55,877 nt of DNA, taken from positions 1 to 55,877 of the forward strand of contig JAABUB010000012.1 of assembly GCA_011389575.1 (NCBI GenBank), written 5' to 3'. This DNA comes from Desulfotignum sp. (GTDB taxonomy: Bacteria > Desulfobacterota > Desulfobacteria > Desulfobacterales > Desulfobacteraceae). Below the pieces are notes generated by a model. That model did not search any database. It was not told the origin of the DNA and saw only the letters and a program-made list of their open reading frames with translations. The first letter of the stretch is position 1; every line of letters begins with the position of its first letter. Shown piece by piece: positions 16,938 through 25,400 of the stretch. The position numbers and the translations under genes are program-made.

Positions 16938-18317
16938 ATGCAACATGCAATAAGATGCAATACATACCTGATCCTGCTGGTGTGCATTCTGACATATGCT
17001 GTGCCGGCCCGGGCCGGGATCGATCTTACAGCGGTCTCCCAAAGCCGGAAAATCCAGGTCACCATTTACAATCCCGCAGACCTGACCATGGTCACAGACA
17101 GCCGAACCCTTCATCTTGCCGGCGGCATGAACCAGATCCGGTTTTCATGGACCGGCACCCGCATCGATCCCACCTCCCTGGCCCTTGCCATCACAGATCC
17201 ATCTTCAGATGTCACCATTGAACAGATGCGGTTTCCGCCTGACACAAAAGACCTTGCCATCTGGCATGTCCATGCTGAAAAACCCTGCCAGGCTGAAATC
17301 GATATCACCTATTTCACCTCTGGTCTCTTTTGGGAACCCCGTTATATGGCGTTTTTGTCTCCGGACAGATCTCAAATCCGGCTCACAGGATATGTCCGGG
17401 TGCAAAACCGGTCAGGAGAAGATTATGACAATGCCCGGATTCGTCTTGTGGTGGGAAAAATCCATCTTCTGGACCGGATCTCAGACCTGGCTGACCGTCC
17501 CTATCCCTATGGCCGGCCAAAAACACAGTTTCCTGACAATCGGCAGCAGGATGCATATGCACAGGGAAAAGCCCTGCTGGAATCCGCACCGAAAATGGCA
17601 GTGCAAAAATCCATGGCAGCACCTGCCCCGAAAAAAATTGAAAAAACCGGGCTGTCGGAATATTTTTTATATACCATTGCAGGTACCCAGACCATTGCCC
17701 GGAACTGGTCCAGCCAGCTTGTTTCCTTTGATGTGCCGGAAGTTTCAGCAAACACCCTTTACGTGTATGATGAGCAGCGATTTGGCGCCCGAGCGGTGCA
17801 GATGCTGACTTTTAAAAACAATACTGCATCAGGTCTGGGAAAGTTTCCCCTTCCCGGGGGCGGGTTCCGGGTATTTCATAAAATCGACCAGAAAGGGGGG
17901 ATGACTTTTGCCGGTATTGCTGAAACAGACTACATTCCTGCGGGAAAAAAAGTGGAACTCCTTCTTGGGACAGCCCGCCGGATGAAGGTTACACCAAAGG
18001 TTACAAAATTTGCCAAAACCAACCTGGCCTTTGATGACCTGGGCAACCTGTCCGGGTTTGATGATGTCCGGACCATTGCGTTGGATATCACCAATTTTTC
18101 AGACCAGGCCGCAGCATTTGAAATCACCCGCCATCAGCCTGATCCGGATTTCACCATTACAGACATCAGCGGCCAGGACCGGTTTGAAAAAATTGATCAG
18201 AACCGGTTCAGATTTTTTGTCACTCTGGAACCGGGCACTGAAAAGACCATCTGCTACACCATCACCACATATAAAGGAGACAGAAAATGGCAGCAGATAC
18301 CTGTCCCATCTTCATGA
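16938..18317 (+). CDS. secreted DUF4139-domain protein (first of tandem pair)
   Basis: 459 residues with a signal peptide (residues about 1-27, hydrophobic core YLILLVCILTYAV, cleavage near ARA-G). The rest is beta-rich. 'LFWEPRYMAFLSPDRSQ' and 'GYVRVQNRSGEDYDNARIRLVVG' match the DUF4139 core, where the mature protein aligns like a mucoidy-inhibitor/MuiA-type beta-sandwich. Biochemical function of the family is unknown. The next gene begins inside its 3' end. I see no lipobox or membrane anchor, so it should be free in the periplasm. Confidence 0.8.
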   Translation: MQHAIRCNTYLILLVCILTYAVPARAGIDLTAVSQSRKIQVTIYNPADLTMVTDSRTLHLAGGMNQIRFSWTGTRIDPTSLALAITDPSSDVTIEQMRFPPDTKDLAIWHVHAEKPCQAEIDITYFTSGLFWEPRYMAFLSPDRSQIRLTGYVRVQNRSGEDYDNARIRLVVGKIHLLDRISDLADRPYPYGRPKTQFPDNRQQDAYAQGKALLESAPKMAVQKSMAAPAPKKIEKTGLSEYFLYTIAGTQTIARNWSSQLVSFDVPEVSANTLYVYDEQRFGARAVQMLTFKNNTASGLGKFPLPGGGFRVFHKIDQKGGMTFAGIAETDYIPAGKKVELLLGTARRMKVTPKVTKFAKTNLAFDDLGNLSGFDDVRTIALDITNFSDQAAAFEITRHQPDPDFTITDISGQDRFEKIDQNRFRFFVTLEPGTEKTICYTITTYKGDRKWQQIPVPSS

Positions 18318-19525
18318 GACTGCCCGGGCATACAAAGGTGAACCTGAAAGCGCTTATGGCTGCATGGTTTATCCTGCTCATGGGCCTGGGCTGCATCCTT
18401 GCTGTGCCTGGTGCCTCTTTTGCCGGAACCCGGCTGGCAACCCTGCCTTTGCAGGAACAGGTTTTCATCCGCCTGGCCGGCCGGAACACGGCCCTGGTGC
18501 AGGAAAAACGGGTTCTCACCCTGGTTGCGGGTATCAACCAAATCGATTTTTCCTGGCAGAATGTTCACATCGATCCGGATTCCGTTTATCTGGACACACT
18601 GGCAGATCCTGATGATATCAGCCTTTTGTCCATGGCCCGTGCTTCAGATGCATCTGCCCTTACGTGGGAATTATACAGCAGCAGGGACACGGACCACACG
18701 GTTGTGATCTCCTATCTGCTGGCCGGACTGGACAACCTGGTCACCTACACCGCCCTGGCAGATGACCAGGAAAAAACCCTGGACCTGGATGCCCGCGTCA
18801 TCCTGCGCAATTTTTCAGGACAAGATTTTGATAATGCCGTATTCTGGCTCACCCCGGACACCGTTTTCAACACCCGGCTGCAGCACCTTGAAACCCGGCA
18901 GGTTCTGTTTTTTGAACAAAAGGACCTGTCTGTGACCAAACACTACAAGTGGGATGATAAAACCATGCCCCATGACCCTGAAAACACCCCACATGCCCCG
19001 GGCATTCCCACGGGATACACGATAAAAAACACCAGTGATGCAGGCCTGGGCACCTTTGATCTGGTTTCAGGAAAAACCAGAATATTTCAGGAAGACGGCC
19101 AAAACGGCACCATATTTTCAGGAGAAGATGTGATGCCGTTTGTGCCCGAAGGCGGCGCCGCCTTTGTGAAAATCGGCAACAGCCGGGATATCCTGGTGTT
19201 CAAGCGCAGAATACACACGGAACAGACCCGGATGCGGCGCAATAAAAAAGGGGATGTCCAGGTATATGACGAGCTGATCACCGACCGGTTCATCCTGGAG
19301 AACACCAAAAATGTTCCGGTGATGCTGACCCTCACGGACACGATTTCGGGCCAGTGGGAGCCTGTGGACATGGGCCATGCCTATACCCTCACAGACCACC
19401 AGACCCTGGAATTTGATATCCATCTTGATGCAGAAGAAAAAAAGACCATTGATCTGACTTATAAGATTGTAAACAAATTTACCGGCAATTTTGCCCGGTA
19501 TAACAAGATTGCACCCGGCAACTGA
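18287..19525 (+). CDS. secreted DUF4139-like protein (second of tandem pair)
   Basis: 412-residue divergent paralogue of the preceding gene: both share a signal peptide, the '(L/A)GG-NQI-FSW' motif early (here LVAGINQIDFSW) and the later 'RNFSGQDFDNAVFWLTPD' block, corresponding to the 'RSGEDYDNA' block of the first. The start at 18287 has AAGGAG seven bases upstream and overlaps the first gene by 31 bases; the alternative ATG at 18314 would overlap by four bases but lacks a ribosome-binding site. The signal peptide core is AAWFILLMGLGCILAV. The two proteins probably work together. Confidence 0.75.
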   Translation: MAADTCPIFMRLPGHTKVNLKALMAAWFILLMGLGCILAVPGASFAGTRLATLPLQEQVFIRLAGRNTALVQEKRVLTLVAGINQIDFSWQNVHIDPDSVYLDTLADPDDISLLSMARASDASALTWELYSSRDTDHTVVISYLLAGLDNLVTYTALADDQEKTLDLDARVILRNFSGQDFDNAVFWLTPDTVFNTRLQHLETRQVLFFEQKDLSVTKHYKWDDKTMPHDPENTPHAPGIPTGYTIKNTSDAGLGTFDLVSGKTRIFQEDGQNGTIFSGEDVMPFVPEGGAAFVKIGNSRDILVFKRRIHTEQTRMRRNKKGDVQVYDELITDRFILENTKNVPVMLTLTDTISGQWEPVDMGHAYTLTDHQTLEFDIHLDAEEKKTIDLTYKIVNKFTGNFARYNKIAPGN

Positions 19526-19543
19526 AATATGAAAGAGGAAATC

Positions 19544-20560
19544 ATGATTGTTCTTAAAGCACTGACTGTTGGCAGTTTTCTATCATCGGGCCGCATGCTG
19601 CGGTTTCTGCCTGTTTTTATATTAGTGTATCTGACCTGTGTTCTGTTTATTACAGCAATTTTCCCCTGCCCGGGGCAGGCAGATTCTCCGGCACAATCTG
19701 TGGAGCAGACCAGCCATCAAAATACAGGTTCAGCCCCGGAACTTGATGGTGCAGCCCTCAAGGCCAGTATTGCCCAAAGGATCCGGATGACCCGGCGGGC
19801 CAAAGATGACCGGTACAAACTGTTCAGCCCGGATCTGGTGAAGATCGATGAAAAAATTGTTGTCCATATCCGGGGAATGGATTTTTTCGCAGTCAAAATA
19901 AAACTGCACACCCCGGATACAAAAGCGGTGGAAGAGGTCCTTTCCCTGATTGTGGATGAAACCGGCACCCTGCAGATCAGTGGGGTGCATGATCTGGCAT
20001 CGGGCGCCAATCTGATGCAAAATGCAGTAAGCCAGCTGCAGCATGTGGATGTACAGGACCTGCCGCCGGATTTTGGCAAAGAAATTTTCACAGGGGACGG
20101 TGCCCACACCATTACAGCTGTCTCTGATCCTTTCTGCCCCCACTGCCGAAAAGGATGGGAATATATCAAGCTGCACCAGGAAAAAATTAAGACCTTCAGA
20201 TTGGCCCATTTTCCCCTGAACCCGGCTTCAGCAGCCGCCTGCATGGTTATTGCCGATGCCCATCACCGGCAGTTCAAGGTGTTTGATATTGTTGATTTTG
20301 CCTATAGCCAGCTGCATTCCGCACCTGAACCGCAAAAGATTGTGGTGCAGTACATGGAGGCGTTTCCGGAACTTGCAGAAAAATGGGGCCATGACCCGGT
20401 ATCTGCCCTGTCATATCTGACAAAAACATTCGGCTCTGTTGTCCAGAAAGAACGCAAAGCCGCCCAGACACTGGGAATCAACTCAACCCCTGTCTTTTTT
20501 GTGAATGACACCTATATCAGAGGATTTCATGCCCGGAAACTGGACAATGCCATGCAGTAA
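19544..20560 (+). CDS. DsbC/DsbG-like periplasmic thiol-disulfide protein
   Basis: 338 residues with an N-terminal membrane/signal segment (FLPVFILVYLTCVLFITAI), a ~100-residue N-terminal region reminiscent of the DsbC dimerisation part, then a thioredoxin fold with CPHC (Cys198, Cys201) in SDPFCPHCRKGWEYI and the cis-proline loop INSTPVFFVN. This points to disulfide reduction or isomerisation in the periplasm. The start at 19544 is preferred because GAGGA sits five bases upstream; the ATG at 19529 just after the previous stop would place that site within the gene. It follows the DUF4139 pair in the same operon, suggesting it services their folding. Confidence 0.8.
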   Translation: MIVLKALTVGSFLSSGRMLRFLPVFILVYLTCVLFITAIFPCPGQADSPAQSVEQTSHQNTGSAPELDGAALKASIAQRIRMTRRAKDDRYKLFSPDLVKIDEKIVVHIRGMDFFAVKIKLHTPDTKAVEEVLSLIVDETGTLQISGVHDLASGANLMQNAVSQLQHVDVQDLPPDFGKEIFTGDGAHTITAVSDPFCPHCRKGWEYIKLHQEKIKTFRLAHFPLNPASAAACMVIADAHHRQFKVFDIVDFAYSQLHSAPEPQKIVVQYMEAFPELAEKWGHDPVSALSYLTKTFGSVVQKERKAAQTLGINSTPVFFVNDTYIRGFHARKLDNAMQ

Positions 20561-20593
20561 AAGCAGATACCAGAAGCTGTGCCCGGCAAAAAT

Positions 20594-21130
20594 CTAGTGT
20601 GTTGACCCGCCCCGGTCATCTTCATTGGGATCATAGGGATTAAATATTTCCACCGTCCCGGCTTCAGGATTGATCCGCACCGGCGTATAATAATAGTAGG
20701 AAAACCATACACCAATTTTGTTTCCTTTGTGATCCAGGATGTCTGCGGTCCGCATCCTACTGGCATCAGGGTGAAGATTACTCAGGTCACCGATTTTTTG
20801 ATATACCTGGTCCATGGTGTCGATTTTAAACCAGAACCGGGAGTTGAACCGGTATTTTTTGTTTATGCCCACCACTGCATAGGGCAGACCCGACCTGCCG
20901 CTGTAATAATACTGGTAGGTATCAGGCAGGGAGGTGGTGTGATATTGTTCCTGGGCTGCAGGACTTGAAACAAGGTCTCCATAAGGTCCCATACAGCCGG
21001 CAACCATGGCAAAAGCCGCCAGCAGTGCCATACAGATTCCTGTGGACAGCCATCTGGCATGATGAATGTTTTTATTCTGAATTATTTTTCCGGTAAGATG
21101 TCTGTAATGCTTATAATAAAAATATGTCAT
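20594..21130 (-). CDS. uncharacterised lipoprotein
   Basis: 178 residues. After a basic N terminus of about 30 residues comes a hydrophobic stretch ending in the lipobox MVAGC (Cys46), so it should be lipid-anchored. The mature part is rich in Tyr and charged residues (TYQYYYSGRSGLPYAVVG, GVWFSYYYYTPV) with a C-terminal acidic tail. I recognise no family. A GGAGGGG about 3-10 bases upstream supports the start. It begins 29 bases after apt and is probably co-transcribed with it. Confidence 0.6.
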   Translation of the reverse strand: MTYFYYKHYRHLTGKIIQNKNIHHARWLSTGICMALLAAFAMVAGCMGPYGDLVSSPAAQEQYHTTSLPDTYQYYYSGRSGLPYAVVGINKKYRFNSRFWFKIDTMDQVYQKIGDLSNLHPDASRMRTADILDHKGNKIGVWFSYYYYTPVRINPEAGTVEIFNPYDPNEDDRGGSTH

Positions 21131-21159
21131 TTATCCCCTCCTGCAATAGTAATTCACGG

Positions 21160-21681
21160 TTATTCGCCTTCAAATTCAACCATGGAAAAGACCGGACAGC
21201 CTGTTATCTTTTCCCTGCCTTTCAGGTCGGGCAGCTCAACAATAAAGGCACATTCCACAATATCCCCCCCCAGTTTTCTGACCAGTTTCACTGTGGCGCC
21301 AACTGTGCCCCCTGTGGCAATCAAATCATCCACAATAACCACTTTTTCTCCGGGTATGATGCCGTCCTGATGCATTTCAAGGATGTCTGTACCATACTCC
21401 AGATCATAATTCTCCTGGATGACTCTAAAAGGCAGTTTTCCGATTTTTCTTACCGGTACAAATCCGATGCCCAGTTTATAGGCCAGCACACCGCCGAAAA
21501 CAAATCCCCTGGCATCAATGCCAACGATTTTATCAATATCTTTGTCACAGTATCTTTGGAAAAGAAGGTCACACGAATGTTTAAACGCCTCAGGATCCTG
21601 CATCAAGGTGGTCAGGTCCCTGAAAACAACACCCGGTATGGGCCAGTCCGGAATACTTCTGATGGTTTCTTTGAGATTCAT
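21160..21681 (-). CDS. apt: adenine phosphoribosyltransferase
   Basis: 173-residue purine-salvage enzyme converting adenine plus PRPP to AMP in the cytosol. The PRPP-binding motif is EKVVIVDDLIATGGTV. GIDARGFVFGGVLAYKLG, PVRKIGKLP and EYGTDILEMH are apt signatures. Length equals that of E. coli Apt (183) within a few residues. AGGAGG lies about 14 bases upstream of the ATG, a long spacing, so initiation may be moderate. Confidence 0.95.
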   Translation of the reverse strand: MNLKETIRSIPDWPIPGVVFRDLTTLMQDPEAFKHSCDLLFQRYCDKDIDKIVGIDARGFVFGGVLAYKLGIGFVPVRKIGKLPFRVIQENYDLEYGTDILEMHQDGIIPGEKVVIVDDLIATGGTVGATVKLVRKLGGDIVECAFIVELPDLKGREKITGCPVFSMVEFEGE

Positions 21682-21810
21682 TTGCGCTGTTGTGCCTCCT
21701 GAGCAATTATGTAAGATGTCAATCTGCCGATAGCAGTTTTCAACAGGATGTTCGTTGTTCTAAATTAGGCCATGTTATCATTATATAGCATTTTTCCTTG
21801 CCCGGCACAA

Positions 21811-22632
21811 TTACATATCATTGGATGCGGTATCGCCTTTTTCCATCAATAATATTTTGTCCTGCCTGGAAACAGTGAGCATTTTGGCAGCATGCCCGTT
21901 TTTTACGGCAATTTCCATATATCCTGTGGATGCGGTGAGGACAAAAGGCTGGTTATCCGGGGCCGATGCATAGGTCCGGTAATATCGGGTAATGGCTGTA
22001 TCGTTTATTTGCAGACAAAACCCCTTGTCAACAAAAGGTGTAAAATTTTCCCGGGTCAGATTCAAACCGATATTGCCAAAGATATCAATGTGGCGCACGG
22101 TCAACAGCAGCCCCTTGTCAACAGGTTCAGGTGCATCCGGAACAAAGCGGGTGAGCTCTTTTGCAGGCTCTCCAAAGGCAGCCGGCAGTATACCTGTGGA
22201 AAGATGGGCTGCAACCGGAGCAAATATGTCCCGGCCGTGGAACGTGGGACTTACACAGGAAAGAAAATACCGGGTCCGGGTCAGGTGCACCACGTTTTTG
22301 ATGGTATTTCTCCGGGCTGCCTGCCACAAAAGACCATTGTCCGGCCCTACCATGAAATAATCACGGGTTTCCACCAGCACAGGCCTGCGCGATGATCCCA
22401 CTCCTGGATCCACCACTGCACAGAAAATCGTACCCCCGGGAAAATAATTTATGGCAGTATCGAGCATATCAGCCCCGTACCCGATGTCCCGGGGCGGGAC
22501 TTTGTGGCACAGATCCACGATCACTGCTCCGGGATTGATGGAGAGAATAACACCTTTGAGAATGCCTGCAAAAGGATCAATATCGCCAAAATCCGTAAGC
22601 AGTGTGATGGGACCGGGTGTGGACGTGTGCAT
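21811..22632 (-). CDS. SAM hydrolase (SAM hydroxide adenosyltransferase, DUF62 / chlorinase-fluorinase family)
   Basis: 273 residues. The N-terminal TLLTDFGDIDPFAGILKG, VVDPGVGSSRRPVLVE (Asp and Arg of the water-activating triad), VGPDNGLL and FHGRDIFAPVAAHLS (the His) match the family that splits S-adenosylmethionine to adenosine and methionine with hydroxide. It lacks the features of true halogenases as far as can be judged by eye. Physiological role is unclear. It is divergent from the response-regulator gene. Confidence 0.85.
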   Translation of the reverse strand: MHTSTPGPITLLTDFGDIDPFAGILKGVILSINPGAVIVDLCHKVPPRDIGYGADMLDTAINYFPGGTIFCAVVDPGVGSSRRPVLVETRDYFMVGPDNGLLWQAARRNTIKNVVHLTRTRYFLSCVSPTFHGRDIFAPVAAHLSTGILPAAFGEPAKELTRFVPDAPEPVDKGLLLTVRHIDIFGNIGLNLTRENFTPFVDKGFCLQINDTAITRYYRTYASAPDNQPFVLTASTGYMEIAVKNGHAAKMLTVSRQDKILLMEKGDTASNDM

Positions 22633-22656
22633 ATCTGCCTCCTGATATTTTTTAAA

Positions 22657-22706
22657 ACAGTATACCTGGAATTTGTGTTAAAATCAGCCACAAAAAATGC
22701 TATACT
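22657..22706. promoter_or_regulatory. divergent promoter region between SAM hydrolase and response regulator genes
   Basis: On the plus strand an extended -10, TGC-TATACT (TATACT 22701-22706), lies 70 bases before the response regulator start. On the minus strand TATACT is at 22657-22662, about 25 bases before the SAM hydrolase start. Neither has a well-spaced -35 box. Assignment is tentative. Confidence 0.35.
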
Positions 22707-22776
22707 GCTGTAGATTTGATAATGACTTTTCAGGGAAAAACCATATACATGCAAAAGACAAAAGGATACCTGCCTG

Positions 22777-23169
22777 ATGAATATTCTTGTGGTGGATGAT
22801 GAGCTCGTAAGCCAAAAGAAAATGATGAAGATACTTTCCGGGTTCGGCACCTGTGACGGGGTAAAAACCGGAAAAAGTGCATTGCGGGCCGTAAAAACAG
22901 CATTGGAAAACTGGCAGCTCTATAACCTGATTACCCTGGATGTTTCCATGCCTGATATCAGCGGGGTAGATGTGCTGACCGCTGTCCGGAAAATGGAAAC
23001 AGACCGGGGCCTTACAGATGAGGAGAAAAGCAAAATTTTAATGGTAACCTCCCATTCCGACATTGAAACGGTAAAAGCATGTGCGGGAAAATGTGACGGA
23101 TACATCATCAAACCCTTTAACAAGCAAGTCATGGCCGGTAAAATAAAAAAGACCGGTCTGCTGCGCTGA
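22777..23169 (+). CDS. single-domain response regulator (CheY-like)
   Basis: 130 residues, receiver domain only. Asp7 and Asp8 form the acidic pocket, the phospho-acceptor is Asp55 in LITLDVSMPD, the conserved Thr/Ser is in MVTSHS, and the Lys is in YIIKPF. There is no output domain, so it must act through a protein partner. The cognate kinase is not in the window. The CYTH-domain gene begins 29 bases downstream and is likely in the same transcript. Confidence 0.9.
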   Translation: MNILVVDDELVSQKKMMKILSGFGTCDGVKTGKSALRAVKTALENWQLYNLITLDVSMPDISGVDVLTAVRKMETDRGLTDEEKSKILMVTSHSDIETVKACAGKCDGYIIKPFNKQVMAGKIKKTGLLR

Positions 23170-23198
23170 ATGTATAACAAAAAAAAAGCGTTGCTGCC

Positions 23199-23684
23199 AT
23201 GGGTATTGAAATTGAAAAAAAATTTCTGGTGACCGCATTACCGGCCGATCTGGGCCCCGGCATTGAAATAAGGCAGGGATATATACGCAACACGCCGGAC
23301 AAGGTGGTCAGGATCCGGGTCAAGGGGAACCAGGGGTTTTTGACTGTCAAGGGCAGGACCGTGGCATCTGTGCGGCCGGAATTTGAATATGAAATCCCTG
23401 TGTCAGATGCCCGGCAGATGCTGGATCTGTTCTGCGATTTCCCTGTGATAGAAAAATGCCGGCATACCCTTGACCACAAGGGTGTAAAATGGGTCATTGA
23501 CCGGTTTTCCGGGGCCAACCAGGGACTTGTGGTGGCCGAAGTCGAGCTGTCATCCAGGGACCAGTTCTTTGCACGTCCGCCCTGGACAGGCAAAGAGGTC
23601 ACCGAAGATACCCGGTACTACAATGCCAGTCTGGTTCACCATCCTTATTGCACCTGGGGGTCTACCTCGGAAAATCAGCTGTAA
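23199..23684 (+). CDS. CYTH-domain protein (triphosphate tunnel metalloenzyme)
   Basis: 161 residues. The family-defining ExExK motif is Glu4-x-Glu6-x-Lys8 (MGIEIEKKFLV). Following blocks 'IRQGYIRNTPDKVVRIRVKG' and 'GLVVAEVELSS' supply the basic and acidic tunnel residues. Bacterial members hydrolyse inorganic triphosphate or, more rarely, act as class IV adenylate cyclases; the size and N terminus fit the short triphosphatase/CYTH group. Lies just after the response regulator and converges on the AI-2E family permease with an eight-base gap. Confidence 0.85.
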   Translation: MGIEIEKKFLVTALPADLGPGIEIRQGYIRNTPDKVVRIRVKGNQGFLTVKGRTVASVRPEFEYEIPVSDARQMLDLFCDFPVIEKCRHTLDHKGVKWVIDRFSGANQGLVVAEVELSSRDQFFARPPWTGKEVTEDTRYYNASLVHHPYCTWGSTSENQL

Positions 23685-23691
23685 TGGGGCA

Positions 23692-24753
23692 TCACCTTGA
23701 TGGGTTCTGTATGTGACCGGGCCATGCTTTGATCACGCCCTGTAAAAGAATGGCCAGAGGGATGGCAAAGAACACCCCCCAGAAACCCCAGATACCGCCA
23801 AAAAACAGCACTGCCACGATTATGGCGATGGGGTGCAGGTTGATGACCTCGGAAAACAAAACAGGCACCAGGACATTGCCGTCAAGGATCTGGATAAAAC
23901 CATAGGCCACAATGATCCAGGCCAGATCCGCATTCCATCCGAACTGAAAATAGGCCACAAAGGCCACGGGAAATGTCATCACAGCAGCCCCGACATAGGG
24001 AACCAGAACAGACATGCCCACAAGAAAGGCAAGCAGCATGGAAAAATTAAGCCCCATGAAAACAAATGTGAGATAAGCCGCTCCCCACACCAGAAGAATT
24101 TCCCAGAACTTGCCCCGTATGAAATTGCCCAGCTGGGCATCAACACCCTGCCAGACCCGTTTGGCAAGCCCCCGTTCCCGGGGCAGATAGTACCGGGCCC
24201 AGTTCAGAATCATTTCCTTGTCCTTGAGAAAGAAAAATACCAGCAGCGGCACCAGTACAATGTATACCACCAGGGTGAGAATGCCGACCACGGAGGACAG
24301 GGTCTGGCGCAGCATTTTGTCTGCAAAACCGGCGGTTTCCCGCCTGATCTCGTTGAGCACGCTTTCAATATCCACCTCCCTGAAAATTGTGGGATACTTT
24401 TCCGGGAGAGCCAGGATCAAATCCTGCCATGCTCTGAGCATGGCAGGCACTTCCTGCAGGAGCTGTGTGGCCTGCCGCGTAAGAACCGGAAAAAGCCAGA
24501 ACAGCAATGCCAGCATTACCAGGAAAAAAAGGGAAAAAACAATGCCCAGAGCAAGCATTCGGGGAATCCCGAACCGTTGCAGGGACAGTATTATGCCGTC
24601 CAGAAGATAGGCAATGATCACACTGGCAATAACCGGCATCAGATGCTGTCCGGCAAAAAGTATCGTAACCAGGCCGGAGAGCAGAAGCAGTCCAAGTATA
24701 ACCACCTGGGGATCGGAAAATTGTCGTCTGATCCAGTCCTTGATCATATGCAT
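23692..24753 (-). CDS. AI-2E family transporter (PerM/TqsA-like permease)
   Basis: 353 residues with about eight hydrophobic segments in the family pattern: two N-terminal pairs, a large amphipathic middle region (roughly residues 95-160), then 'VLVPYVGAAVMTFPVAF' and the C-terminal 'GGIWGFWGVFFAIPLAILLQ'. Members export autoinducer-2 or couple sodium/proton exchange; the substrate cannot be set from sequence. The 170 bases upstream are AT-rich with no clear promoter. Confidence 0.88.
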   Translation of the reverse strand: MHMIKDWIRRQFSDPQVVILGLLLLSGLVTILFAGQHLMPVIASVIIAYLLDGIILSLQRFGIPRMLALGIVFSLFFLVMLALLFWLFPVLTRQATQLLQEVPAMLRAWQDLILALPEKYPTIFREVDIESVLNEIRRETAGFADKMLRQTLSSVVGILTLVVYIVLVPLLVFFFLKDKEMILNWARYYLPRERGLAKRVWQGVDAQLGNFIRGKFWEILLVWGAAYLTFVFMGLNFSMLLAFLVGMSVLVPYVGAAVMTFPVAFVAYFQFGWNADLAWIIVAYGFIQILDGNVLVPVLFSEVINLHPIAIIVAVLFFGGIWGFWGVFFAIPLAILLQGVIKAWPGHIQNPSR

Positions 24754-24923
24754 AACAGCAGTGCGCGCCTTTCAAAAAAAATTCCTGTATCTATTACCTT
24801 ATTCCGGTTTATTTTTCCATATTTTCACAACCGGTTTTTTGCAATTTTTATATTGTAACAGAAAGGGGGTATTCTTGAAAAGCGCTAAGAAAACCATTAT
24901 TCAAGGAGTAAAGGTTTTTTACC

Positions 24924-25400
24924 TCAAAAGATCCAGGATCTGCCGCGCACCCATGTATAGGCGGTTGCCCCAAGCAGCACCATGGCAAGCACCAGGTGCA
25001 GCAGATCCAGACCAATAACCACACCATGGGGAAAATAGATGCCGGACAGGTTTTTCACCACCATGAAACAGCCGGTGAGAATCAGCCCGCAAAGCGCGGC
25101 TATTTTTACCCGGGCAGATGCGGTAATCCGGGTGTCTTTGGTTATCTGAAATTTTTTTGTACCGCTGTTTCTGCGGCCAAAAAAATAATCGAATGCCACA
25201 TATGCACAAAACCCCATGAGCAGTGCAGCCACGGCATAGTGAATGACATGGGTGACATAAAACTGCGCCAGCCATCCCAGCCCGGGGATGTCTGCGATGT
25301 AATAGCGTTTGAATATGGGCATCTGCGCAAATCCGCTCAAAGCGATAAAAAACAGGGTCAGGCCGTACACCATACGGCGACTTTTAAAATGATAAACCAT
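24924..25400 (-). CDS. membrane cytochrome b-like subunit (DUF4405-type)
   Basis: 158 residues with four hydrophobic segments. Histidines that could ligate b-type heme lie in 'FYVTHVIHYAVAALLMG' and 'GLDLLHLVLAMVLLG', near the membrane faces. It is translated in TGATG coupling with the four-cluster ferredoxin, which it most likely anchors and connects to the quinone pool. Third gene of the unit driven by the sigma-54 promoter at 27070-27085. No related catalytic subunit is nearby. Confidence 0.75.
   Translation of the reverse strand: MVYHFKSRRMVYGLTLFFIALSGFAQMPIFKRYYIADIPGLGWLAQFYVTHVIHYAVAALLMGFCAYVAFDYFFGRRNSGTKKFQITKDTRITASARVKIAALCGLILTGCFMVVKNLSGIYFPHGVVIGLDLLHLVLAMVLLGATAYTWVRGRSWIF

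Noticed and set aside
24810-24850. CCGGTT...AACCGG followed by six Ts on the plus strand
   Set aside because: Six-base stem with a 19-base loop, and no plus-strand gene ends here.
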